A DNA stretch of 11,537 bases from CAZYCC01 sp964645985 (GTDB lineage: Bacteria > Bacillota > Clostridia > Oscillospirales > CAG-272). Below, in pieces: positions 1 to 6,281 of this stretch (its first letter is position 1; every line of letters begins with the position of its first letter). The translations under genes were made by a program, and so were the position numbers. Under the pieces are notes generated by a model, which saw only the letters and a program-made list of their open reading frames with translations, was not told where the DNA came from and searched no databases. Where the stretch lies: the NCBI GenBank assembly GCA_964645985.1, contig CAZYCC010000045.1, positions 1 through 11,537 on the forward strand, in the 5' to 3' direction.

Positions 1-158
1 TCCACATCGAGGTTGCCCGCGACGATGTTGGTGGGGCCGGTTTTCGCTTCGTCGCTGAACCACGCGAAGGTTGTGCCTACGAGCATGGCGGCGCAGAGGA
101 GCGTAGCGCAGAGGGAGACGATGACCTTGCTCTTTCCCGTACGATTGGTGGATTTCAT
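1..158 (-). CDS. CalY/TasA-family secreted protein, N-terminal 52 residues (runs off the window)
   Basis: Only the first 52 codons are present; the gene continues past the left edge. The protein starts MKSTNRTGKSK, then has a hydrophobic stretch (residues about 12-31) and the segment GTTFAWFSDEAK (28-39), followed by NIVAGNLDV. A positively charged start, a hydrophobic core, a T-x-A-W-F-S-D junction and a following 'N.vaGnldv' strand are the hallmark of SipW-dependent signal peptides of TasA, CalY (camelysin) and relatives. These form extracellular fibres or cell-surface proteases/matrix proteins in Firmicutes. The start ATG (156-158) is preceded by a GAGGA ribosome binding site about 9 bases upstream. 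It follows the sipW-like gene after 37 bp on the same strand, as in the known sipW-tasA arrangement, so it is the likely substrate of that peptidase. Which family branch it belongs to (fibre, protease or other) cannot be told from the fragment. Confidence 0.8.
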   Translation of the reverse strand, partial: MKSTNRTGKSKVIVSLCATLLCAAMLVGTTFAWFSDEAKTGPTNIVAGNLDV

Positions 159-195
159 AGAAATGTCCTCGCTTTCGGTGATGTCTTGGAGTAGT

Positions 196-1311
196 TTATT
201 TGGATTTGTCGGAATTCTCGGTTGAGGGGGCGCTATCCTGCGCGCTTTTACTATGCGGGATTTCGCGGCGCGCGCGCGGCGCGGCGGGCGCCGGGGCCAC
301 GGACGGCTGCGCGGGAGCCGTCGGTGCGGTCGGCTGCTCAGGTTGTGCAGTCGCTACGGCAGGCTGCGTGGGGGCAGCGGGAGACGCGGGAGCGGTAGGC
401 TGCGCGGGAGCTACAGGTTGCACCGGCTGCGCGGAGGTTGCGGGAGCCGCAGGCGCGGTCGGCTGCGCGGGGGTCTCGGGAGTGGCGGGCTGCGCGGGTG
501 CCGCGGCGGCGTTCGCGTCGCCGAGCTTCGCTTTGAGGGCGAGGAGCTCCGCCATCATCTGCTGAGACTGGAGACGCTCCTGCTCCATTTGCTGCCGCGC
601 CTGCTCGCGCTCGGTCTCGATCTTCTCGCGCTCCTCGTCGAGCGCCGCCATCTGCTCGCGGCGATACTGGCGGAAGAGCTTAATGCTGTTTACCCCCTGC
701 ATCAAAATCAGGATGAGAAAGGGGACAAGAATGCAGATGATGTAGCCGGGGGTGGTCTTGAGGAACTGGAAGAACTTGCCGACCGCCGGGATGTGGAACT
801 GGTACTTGCCGAGCACGAAGCTGTCGGTGACCACCGTCGGGTCGTTCGTGTCGGTTGTGGTACCGTAGGTAACGAAGCCGTGCGCGCCGGTGTCGTCTGT
901 CGTCACCTCGCGGATTTTGTGGGTGATGATCTCGCCGTAGTGGTCGGGGTCGATCGACTGGAAGGTGATAATGTCCCCGGGCTGGAGGGTCGCGGGGTCG
1001 ACCTCTTTGGAGAGAACTAGGTCACCCGCGCTGAAGTAGTGGGTCTCGGGCTTGCTCTCGTCGCCGTTCATCGAGTCGGACAGGACAATGAACGCCTTGT
1101 AGCCGAAGATGTTGCGGTCGTTGCGGTCAAAGGTCAGCACCGAAACGACCGTGAAGATCATCATGAATACCGCGACAATCGTCACGAGCCAGGAGAAGAT
1201 CGATTTAATAATCTGCCAAGGGGTCTTCTTCTCCTTGACTTTCGGGGGTTCGCCCGCAGGCGCGGCGGCGGGGGGCGAGATTTCTTCCTTCTTTTCTTTT
1301 TTGTTTGCCAT
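196..1311 (-). CDS. sipW: SipW-type (ER-type) signal peptidase I with cytoplasmic coiled-coil and Pro/Ala-rich tail
   Basis: Membrane serine peptidase that removes signal peptides from exported TasA/CalY-type proteins. There are 371 residues. A charged N-terminus is followed by membrane segment 1 (about 35-60). The catalytic serine is S80 in VLSDSMNG and the general base is H131 in IITHKI, that is, the Ser/His arrangement of archaeal, ER and SipW enzymes rather than the Ser/Lys of ordinary bacterial signal peptidases. A degenerate version of the third conserved box follows (YGTTTDTND, 149-157). Membrane segment 2 is at about 184-205. A charged Glu/Gln/Arg coiled coil (about 212-262) and a Pro/Ala/Gln/Thr tail (about 265-347) come after it; by topology both should be cytoplasmic. 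B. subtilis SipW is about 190 residues, so this is nearly double, entirely because of the tail. The ribosome binding site before ATG 1309-1311 is weak. The gene lies 47 bp after a TasA-like gene and 37 bp before a CalY/TasA gene. The peptidase call is firm; the tail's function is unknown. Confidence 0.92.
   Translation of the reverse strand: MANKKEKKEEISPPAAAPAGEPPKVKEKKTPWQIIKSIFSWLVTIVAVFMMIFTVVSVLTFDRNDRNIFGYKAFIVLSDSMNGDESKPETHYFSAGDLVLSKEVDPATLQPGDIITFQSIDPDHYGEIITHKIREVTTDDTGAHGFVTYGTTTDTNDPTVVTDSFVLGKYQFHIPAVGKFFQFLKTTPGYIICILVPFLILILMQGVNSIKLFRQYRREQMAALDEEREKIETEREQARQQMEQERLQSQQMMAELLALKAKLGDANAAAAPAQPATPETPAQPTAPAAPATSAQPVQPVAPAQPTAPASPAAPTQPAVATAQPEQPTAPTAPAQPSVAPAPAAPRARREIPHSKSAQDSAPSTENSDKSK
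271..519 (-). repeat. Degenerate minisatellite coding the Pro/Ala-rich SipW tail
   Basis: This part of the sipW gene encodes repeated PAQP, PTAP and APAAP-like units (residues about 265-347). At DNA level it is a run of near-repeated words such as ggctgcgcggg and gcgggag. Such a tract is prone to slippage and length change. It does not break the reading frame here. Confidence 0.7.
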
Positions 1312-1358
1312 AAGTGAGGTTCCGCCTCTCTTTGGATGGTGGGTCGGGGAGGTCGCGC

Positions 1359-1937
1359 TCAGTCAAAGAGGCGGTTGGGGTTGTTCTTGGTCTGCACGGC
1401 ATCCGCCGCGAGACTGAAATGCAGGTCGAGCCGCTGCGCCTCGTTGCCCGCCTCCTCCGGGAAGTGGAAGGAGAGTGTGAGGTTCTTCGTCTCGCCGAGG
1501 GCGAGCATATCGGCGGTCGCCGCGGTGCGGTCTTTCGTCATCTCGGAGAGCATTCCCTCCCAGAGGACCGTGTCGCCGTCGCGCAACGTGACCTGAAGCA
1601 CATCGCCGAGACCGCCCTCGACATCGTCAAAGTAGATGCGGTACCAGACGTCCCAGGTGCTTTCGTTTTTGAGGTAGAAGTCTTTCTCGACGGTCATGCC
1701 CGGTTCGAAGAGAAACTCGTGCTCCTCGATCACCGGCTTGCCGCCGTTCAGGTCTATCGCGACCTTGCCGCTGTGAAAGAGGTTGCCCTCAACCGAGACG
1801 GTCGACCAGATGAGGGCGAAGGAGGTGATGCACAGGCAAAGGGCGAGCAGGATGATGGCGACCACCGAGCCGGTCATCTTCTTGCTCATCTCGGTGTCGC
1901 CCATGCGGGGCTTTTGCTGTTCTTGATTGTCACGCAT
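1359..1937 (-). CDS. Small TasA/CalY-like single-pass surface protein
   Basis: 192 residues. There is a short polar start (MRDNQEQQKPRMGDTEMSKK), one hydrophobic segment (about 23-44) with no Ala-x-Ala type cleavage site, then an extracellular all-beta-looking domain. The segment NLFHSGKVAIDLNGG (52-66), followed by a conserved-looking EPGMTVEKDFYLKNES, matches the first strands of TasA/camelysin-like proteins, in which 'n.f..Gtv.i.ln' follows the signal segment and an 'f.PG..v...f.l.N' strand comes next. A longer frame exists upstream, but ATG at 1935-1937 has AGGAGG nine bases before it. It also overlaps the previous gene's end by 8 bases (ATGCGTGA), which suggests translational coupling. 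An internal ATG at residue 17 (MSKKMTG) is a second possible start. Its place directly before sipW suggests a minor or anchoring subunit of the same surface structure. The family assignment rests on motifs and context only. Confidence 0.72.
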   Translation of the reverse strand: MRDNQEQQKPRMGDTEMSKKMTGSVVAIILLALCLCITSFALIWSTVSVEGNLFHSGKVAIDLNGGKPVIEEHEFLFEPGMTVEKDFYLKNESTWDVWYRIYFDDVEGGLGDVLQVTLRDGDTVLWEGMLSEMTKDRTAATADMLALGETKNLTLSFHFPEEAGNEAQRLDLHFSLAADAVQTKNNPNRLFD

Positions 1938-2775
1938 GGTCGTCTTCCTCCTCGCTATCTTTCCGGCTGCGGCGCCACACCACGATGAGGACGGCGAGCA
2001 GTGCCACAATGACGATCACCCAAGGAATCGCGGCGACGATGTCGCTCGTTTGCGGGGTGGGCGGCGCGAGGTTGTCGACATCCTCTCCCTCGACCCACCA
2101 GTTGAAGTCGAGGACGAGCGCCTCGTCCATAAACTCGTTGCCGACGCTCGTGTCAAGCGATCCGGTGACCTCGTAGTAAAGTTCGCTCTCGGTGCGGCCG
2201 TCCGCGCCGAGCGTGCGGTTGACCGACTCGGGCATCCCGATGACCGGGCCATCGTAGAGGACTTCCTCGCCGTCGAGAATTTTCACGCGCAGATTGAGCA
2301 CCTCGGCGAGCTTCTCGTAGCCGGGGCGCACCGTCGCGCGGTAATGCAACACGACCGGCGCCTTGTGCGTGACGCGCACATCGTAATATTTGGTAACCGT
2401 GTCTCCGGGGAAGAAGTTTTCCTCGTCGAAGGGGACATTGTCGCCGGGGTGGCGCTCGTAAAGGGTAACGACCGTGGCGGTCTTGGGGTCGGTCACGCTC
2501 GTGCCGTTCGATGAGGCGGTCGTTTGCGTACTGTCACCGCTTCCGTCGGGGGAGGCGGGGGCGCTGCCCGCTCCGGGCGCGGTCGCTTGCGGATTGCCGG
2601 GGTCCTCGCCCTCGGGGGCGGGGTCAATGAGGTTGTCGGGGACGACCGCGGTCGTCGGGTGACGGGGCGCGAGATAGCGGTAGAGCATCGTCCCCGCGAA
2701 AGCGAGGAGCACCACGCCCAGGAGAATCGACAGCACGATAATCGCTGTCTTCATTTTTCGCTTGGATGGCTGCAC
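1930..2775 (-). CDS. TasA-like cell-surface protein with N- and C-terminal membrane segments and a sortase-like tail
   Basis: 281 residues. An N-terminal hydrophobic segment (about 9-31) is followed by a low-complexity Pro/Gly/Ser/Thr linker (about 45-98). A beta-rich domain (about 100-235) contains FFPGDTVTKYYDVRVTHKAP (121-140), a strand pattern seen in TasA/CalY-like proteins. The C-terminus reads TPQTSD (240-245), then a hydrophobic helix (246-267), then WRRSRK and an acidic end. That is the layout of a sortase signal (LPxTG-like box, hydrophobic span, positive charges), with Ser in place of Gly. Without a sortase the protein would stay as a two-span membrane protein. The start is GTG (2773-2775): GGAGG lies seven bases upstream and an in-frame TAG lies just before it. 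ATG at codon 8 is the only near alternative. It is the first visible gene of the operon and overlaps the next one by 8 bases. It may be a wall or membrane anchor for the fibre proteins. No enzyme motif is seen. Confidence 0.72.
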   Translation of the reverse strand: MQPSKRKMKTAIIVLSILLGVVLLAFAGTMLYRYLAPRHPTTAVVPDNLIDPAPEGEDPGNPQATAPGAGSAPASPDGSGDSTQTTASSNGTSVTDPKTATVVTLYERHPGDNVPFDEENFFPGDTVTKYYDVRVTHKAPVVLHYRATVRPGYEKLAEVLNLRVKILDGEEVLYDGPVIGMPESVNRTLGADGRTESELYYEVTGSLDTSVGNEFMDEALVLDFNWWVEGEDVDNLAPPTPQTSDIVAAIPWVIVIVALLAVLIVVWRRSRKDSEEEDDHA

Positions 2776-2828
2776 GGCTGTTCCTCCGCTTCTCTACTGC
2801 GCTCGCGCACGGCGGCGCGGGTCCTTCC

Positions 2829-2834
2829 TTTATA
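2829..2834 (-). promoter_or_regulatory. Possible -10 box upstream of the surface-protein operon
   Basis: On the minus strand TATAAA lies about 54 bases before the GTG start, in an AT-rich island within GC-rich DNA. The matching -35 position would fall inside the N gap, so the promoter cannot be confirmed. The stronger promoter at 2993-3021 may serve the operon instead. Confidence 0.25.
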
Positions 2835-2849
2835 TAAATGTAAAACCGA

Positions 2850-2949
2850 NNNNNNNNNNNNNNNNNNNNNNNNNNNNNNNNNNNNNNNNNNNNNNNNNNN
2901 NNNNNNNNNNNNNNNNNNNNNNNNNNNNNNNNNNNNNNNNNNNNNNNNN
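2850..2949. other. Assembly gap of exactly 100 N
   Basis: Exactly 100 unknown bases, the usual placeholder for a scaffold gap of unknown size. It separates a strong minus-strand promoter from the surface-protein operon. The right flank (2950-2962) is a 13-mer that recurs at 3449 and 3464, so a repeat may have broken the assembly. Confidence 0.97.
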
Positions 2950-2992
2950 ACCTCGCGCGGGGCATAACTCTCCCGCAATCTTATACGAGGGT

Positions 2993-3021
2993 ATTGTAGC
3001 ACGAGAGAAACGGTTTGTCAA
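2993..3021 (-). promoter_or_regulatory. Near-consensus sigma-A promoter reading into the N gap
   Basis: On the minus strand TTGACA (3016-3021) and TACAAT (2993-2998) are separated by exactly 17 bases: a perfect -35 box and a one-mismatch -10 box. Transcription should start near 2986-2987 and run toward the gap and the surface-protein operon. About 20 bases into the transcript is GGGAGAG followed by an ATG (2963-2965), whose frame reads MPRAR before the gap. A short leader gene or the start of a lost gene may therefore lie there, though the ATG could be chance. Confidence 0.85.
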
Positions 3022-3197
3022 GAGGGGAGAGGAGAAAAAATCGAAAAATCGCGAAAATAGGCGAAAAGAGGGGGCTTTGCCGCTCCGGAGGAGCAAAACG
3101 CGGCGGTCTCGGGGGAGAAATGAGGAGTCTGCGGTTTGTAGAGACAATGTACGCGAAGGGGAGACAGAGCGAGGCGCGCAAAAATTTCTGCGAGTCC

Positions 3198-3232
3198 CCC
3201 CTTTCCCGCCCGCCGTGCGGGCGGGAAAGGGG
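3198..3232. repeat. Perfect 16-bp inverted repeat with 3-base loop
   Basis: The left arm (3198-3213, ccccTTTcccgcccgc) pairs fully with the right arm (3217-3232) around the loop cgt. No T-run follows on the plus strand. On the minus strand the nearest T-run is about 13 bases after the stem, so it is not a standard terminator. It lies about 400 bases past the real pcrA terminator. It could be a REP-like palindrome or a cruciform. Confidence 0.75.
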
Positions 3233-3448
3233 CAGGCGAAGCTCTCGTCGAGGCGGGCGAATGCGCGACATAAGCCGCGAGGGGCAGTAGAGGCGGATGA
3301 GCGAGCGGGAGGCGAGCATCCCCGCGAATCGCGCGGGGGGCGCGGCGGGGCAATCCTCTCTCTCGCAAGCGCGACGCTTTTCGCGAGAATGAAGAAATTC
3401 TGTTGTAAAATGAGATGTGGCGCGCAAACGACGCAAGGAGCGGCACGC

Positions 3449-3476
3449 CCCCGCGCGAGGTAACCCCGCGCGAGGT
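3449..3476 (-). repeat. Two tandem copies of a 13-mer, third copy at the N gap
   Basis: CCCCGCGCGAGGT occurs at 3449-3461 and again at 3464-3476 (period 15). Its exact reverse complement is at 2950-2962, directly at the edge of the 100-N gap. Eleven of its bases recur at 6300-6310 in the rpsT-pcrA spacer. The function is unknown. Confidence 0.7.
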
Positions 3477-3604
3477 GCGTCAGGATTGCGCGGAGCGGTG
3501 GAAGGATTAGCGCCGGAGCCGGGAGAAGCGCACCCGGTGGAAAGGACAGCGCAAAGGAGAACGCAAGAGGCAATGCGCGACGGCGGCGCGGGGGGCGGCG
3601 CAGC

Positions 3605-3631
3605 AAAAAGACGGCGCGGGCGCCGTCTTTT
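3605..3631 (-). terminator. Rho-independent terminator of pcrA
   Basis: An 11-bp stem (AAAAGACGGCG at 3606-3616 with its complement at 3621-3631) has a 4-base loop. Read on the minus strand, it ends in a run of five T (3605-3609). It begins ten bases after the pcrA stop codon. Confidence 0.92.
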
Positions 3632-3640
3632 CGGGAGGAG

Positions 3641-6097
3641 TTATTCGCGTTTGAGGCGGGCGAAGGTCGCCATGAGCTTCTTTCTGCCGGCCTTGTCGAA
3701 GGAAATCTCGTACAGTGTATCGCCGCCCATTTCGGTGACCGAAAGAATCTCGCCCCCGCCGAAGAGCGGGTGCAGCACGCGATCTCCTGCGGCGAAACGC
3801 TCGCGAGAGGCGGGTTTCGCGGCGGCGGGGGTGTAACCGATACCGCCATAGGGCGGCACGCGCGGTGGCCGGCGGGTCGCGAAGGGGGAGAACGTTCCCG
3901 CAGCGGCGCGATCGCGCGGGGGCAGCTCGTGCTCCTCGAGCTGATCGCTCGGGATCTCGCGCACAAAGGGCGACAGGCGGTTGGTGTTCGTCCTGCCGTA
4001 GAGCAGGCGGTCGCGCACATGGGTGATGAGCAGGCGCTTCTTCGCGCGCGTCACCGCGACATAAAAGAGCCGCCGCTCCTCCTCGCGCTCTTTGGGGTCG
4101 TCCTGCGACTGGTAGGAGGGGAAAATGCCGTCTTCTATTCCCGCAAGGAAAACCGTCTCGAACTCCAGCCCTTTCGCCGCGTGCACGGTCATCAGGACGG
4201 CGGCGTCGGCGGTCTCGTCGTAGTTGTCGACATCGCTGACGAGCGCGACCTCCTCAAGGTAGCCCGAGAGCGTCGGCTCCTCGTGGGTTTTGAGGTAGTC
4301 AACTACCGTGGAGGAGAGCTCCTCGAGGTTCTCGCACCGCTCCTCCTCACGGTCGTCCTGCGAGAGCATCTCAAGGTAGCCGGTATGGGTCTTCGCCGCC
4401 TCAAGGAGGGCGAGCAGACCCTGCTCCTCGCTGATGTGCGCAAGCTCGTCGATGATATTGCAGAAAGAGAGCAGGCGCGGAGCGGCAGAGCGCAGCTCGG
4501 GGTAGGCGGGGGCGTTCTCCATCACCTGAAAGAACGGCACATCCTCGCGCCGGGAGATCTGCCCGACCGTGCGCAGGGTGCTGTCGCCGATGCCGCGCTT
4601 GGGGAGGTTGACGATGCGCGCGAGACGCTGCTCATCGCGCGGGTTGTTGACGACGCAGAGATAGGCGAGGATGTCTTTAATCTCCTTGCGGTCGAAGAAA
4701 CGCTGTCCGCCGAGAACGCGGAAGGGGACGCCCGCCTCGCGCAGCTTTGTTTCGATGTTGCGCGAGAGGGCGTTTTGACGATAGAGAACGGCGAAGTCGC
4801 TGAAACGCGCGCGCCCGGCGCGCACCTCCTCGGCAATTGTCCTCGCGATGAAGGATCCCTCGCCCTCCGCGCTCTCAAACTCGCGCAGGACGATTTTATC
4901 GCCCATATCGCCCGCCTTGCCGCTCGCGCACCAAAGCTCCTTTTCGTGACGCCCTTTGTTGTTGCCGATGACGGCGTTCGCCGCCGCGAGGATGTTGCCG
5001 GTCGAGCGGTAGTTTTGCTCGAGCTTGATGACGGTGGCGTCCTTGAATTTGCGGTCGAAGGAGAGGATATTCTCGATGGTCGCGCCGCGAAAGCGGTAAA
5101 TGCTCTGGTCATCGTCGCCGACGACCATTAAGTTGCGCCTCTCGCGCGAGAGGAGCGCTGCGAGGCGGAACTGCGCCTCGTTGGTGTCTTGATACTCGTC
5201 TATGCAAACATAGCGAAAGCGCTCGTTGCAATAGGCGCAGACCTCCTCATCGCGCTCGAGGAGCTGCACCGTTTTGAGAATAATATCGTCGAAGTCTACC
5301 GCCGAACAGTCGGCAAGGCGTCTTGTATAGGCGCGGTATATATCGAGGAAATTGTCGGCTCTGCCGGGCGAAAGAAGCGGCTCGCCCGCCATATCGGCGG
5401 GGAAGCTGTCTCTCCCCCTGGATAAATCATCCACGGTGAGCAGGCGCTCTTTGAGGTGCGAGATGAGCCGCTGCACGAGCTTCGGCTCGTAGTCCTTTTC
5501 GTTTAGATTGAGAGATTTTATGCAGTTTTTGATTGCGTGGCGCGTGTCGTCGCTGTCAAAGATGGTGAAGCCGGAGAGGAGGCCCGCCTTTTGCGCGTAC
5601 TTGCGCAGCAGGCGCAGGCAGATCGCGTGGAAGGTGCCCGCCCAGACCGAGCCTCCCTCCTCCTCGTCGAGAAGGGCGGAGAGGCGCGCTTTGATCTCGC
5701 CCGCCGCCTTGTTGGTGAAGGTAATCGCGATAATATCGTACGCGGGGCAGGNNNNNNNNNNGCAGGGGTCGACGGCGAGCAATGGCAATATTCGCTCGGC
5801 AAGCGCGCGATCGCCTCGCTCAAGTGCCCCCTCCATTTGCGAGAGGAGCTCGGGGGTCGCGGCGGCAGGGAGGGTCTCGTCGCGATAAGCGTTGCCGTAG
5901 CGGATGATGTGCGCGATGCGGCGGGTGAGGACGGTGGTCTTGCCGCTGCCCGCTCCCGCGAGCACGAGGAGGGGGCCGTTGACGGTCGTCACCGCCTCCC
6001 GCTGGCGCGGGTTGAGGTCGCTGTAGAGCAGGTCAAAGAGCCGACGCTTGGCGGAAAGGAAGCGCGCGGCAAAATCTTGCGGCAAGGTCGAGGACAT
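3641..6097 (-). CDS. pcrA: ATP-dependent DNA helicase PcrA (UvrD/Rep family)
   Basis: Superfamily 1A 3'-to-5' helicase for DNA repair, plasmid replication and clearing of RNA polymerase or RecA from DNA. All motifs are present: Walker A AGAGSGKTT (47-55), TFTNKAA (126-132), Walker B DEYQDTN (300-306), VGDDDQSIYRFRGA (326-339), LEQNYRST (359-366), VLMTVHAAKGLEF (634-646) and EERRLFYVAVTRAKKR (673-688). The C-terminus (about 770-818, DRVLHPLFGGGEI...) is the Tudor-like domain that binds RNA polymerase in PcrA/UvrD. There are 818 codons as given, 813 if the internal N gap is closed as proposed. An extra segment of about 45 residues follows IIRYGNAY (66-71), before the motif Ia region; I recall similar inserts in Clostridia PcrA. 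ATG 6095-6097 fits the family's N-terminus, but no good ribosome binding site precedes it. The frame stays open another 101 codons upstream through structured spacer DNA, which does not look like protein. A terminator follows the gene; no convincing promoter was seen. Confidence 0.95.
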   Translation of the reverse strand: MSSTLPQDFAARFLSAKRRLFDLLYSDLNPRQREAVTTVNGPLLVLAGAGSGKTTVLTRRIAHIIRYGNAYRDETLPAAATPELLSQMEGALERGDRALAERILPLLAVDPCXXXXCPAYDIIAITFTNKAAGEIKARLSALLDEEEGGSVWAGTFHAICLRLLRKYAQKAGLLSGFTIFDSDDTRHAIKNCIKSLNLNEKDYEPKLVQRLISHLKERLLTVDDLSRGRDSFPADMAGEPLLSPGRADNFLDIYRAYTRRLADCSAVDFDDIILKTVQLLERDEEVCAYCNERFRYVCIDEYQDTNEAQFRLAALLSRERRNLMVVGDDDQSIYRFRGATIENILSFDRKFKDATVIKLEQNYRSTGNILAAANAVIGNNKGRHEKELWCASGKAGDMGDKIVLREFESAEGEGSFIARTIAEEVRAGRARFSDFAVLYRQNALSRNIETKLREAGVPFRVLGGQRFFDRKEIKDILAYLCVVNNPRDEQRLARIVNLPKRGIGDSTLRTVGQISRREDVPFFQVMENAPAYPELRSAAPRLLSFCNIIDELAHISEEQGLLALLEAAKTHTGYLEMLSQDDREEERCENLEELSSTVVDYLKTHEEPTLSGYLEEVALVSDVDNYDETADAAVLMTVHAAKGLEFETVFLAGIEDGIFPSYQSQDDPKEREEERRLFYVAVTRAKKRLLITHVRDRLLYGRTNTNRLSPFVREIPSDQLEEHELPPRDRAAAGTFSPFATRRPPRVPPYGGIGYTPAAAKPASRERFAAGDRVLHPLFGGGEILSVTEMGGDTLYEISFDKAGRKKLMATFARLKRE
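5752..5761. other. Ten-base assembly gap inside pcrA
   Basis: Ten N interrupt the helicase between ...AVDPC and CPAYDIIAITFTNKAA. The left flank ends gcagg and the right flank begins gcagg. Merging these five bases removes 15 positions, keeps the frame and gives AVDPCPAYDI, which reads naturally into the next conserved strand. No residues are likely to be missing. Confidence 0.85.
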
Positions 6098-6281
6098 AAG
6101 GGTAAGGTGGGCTAAAAAGGAGAGAACGAGAACAGTCGGTGACGAAAGCAAGAGCGCAAATCTCCCTTTCCGCAAGGCAGCGAGGGAAGCTACCCGGGCG
6201 CGCGGCGCGATCGGGGCGAGAGCGGCATTCTTTTCGGCGAGAGGGCGAGGCACCGCGGTTTCGCCGCGCAATCGGCTAAGT

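Larger units (their letters stand above)
3022..3604. other. About 580 bp spacer without a convincing gene
   Basis: Open frames here are Arg/Pro/Ser-rich, lack ribosome binding sites and resemble no family, as expected for random frames in GC-rich DNA. The stretch holds a perfect 16-bp hairpin (3198-3232), a tandem 13-mer (3449-3476) and an imperfect stem around 3360-3390. The part near 3022-3065 is A-rich when read on the plus strand and may act as an upstream element for the promoter at 2993-3021. No RNA gene was recognised. Confidence 0.6.

Noticed and set aside
253..1020. A plus-strand frame of 255 codons opposite sipW
   Set aside because: It is Arg/Gly/Leu-rich low complexity produced by the antisense of the Pro/Ala repeat tract.
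3383..3411. A possible plus-strand promoter around TAAAAT (3406-3411)
   Set aside because: No -35 box at the right distance, no extended TGN and no gene downstream on that strand.
2830..4020. A 396-codon minus-strand frame running through the N gap, the spacer and the 3' end of pcrA
   Set aside because: It overlaps the real pcrA frame and its terminator, is Arg/Pro/Ser-rich and depends on N being read as codons.
3770..5131. A 453-codon plus-strand frame opposite pcrA
   Set aside because: It is an antisense shadow of conserved helicase motifs, with no family resemblance.
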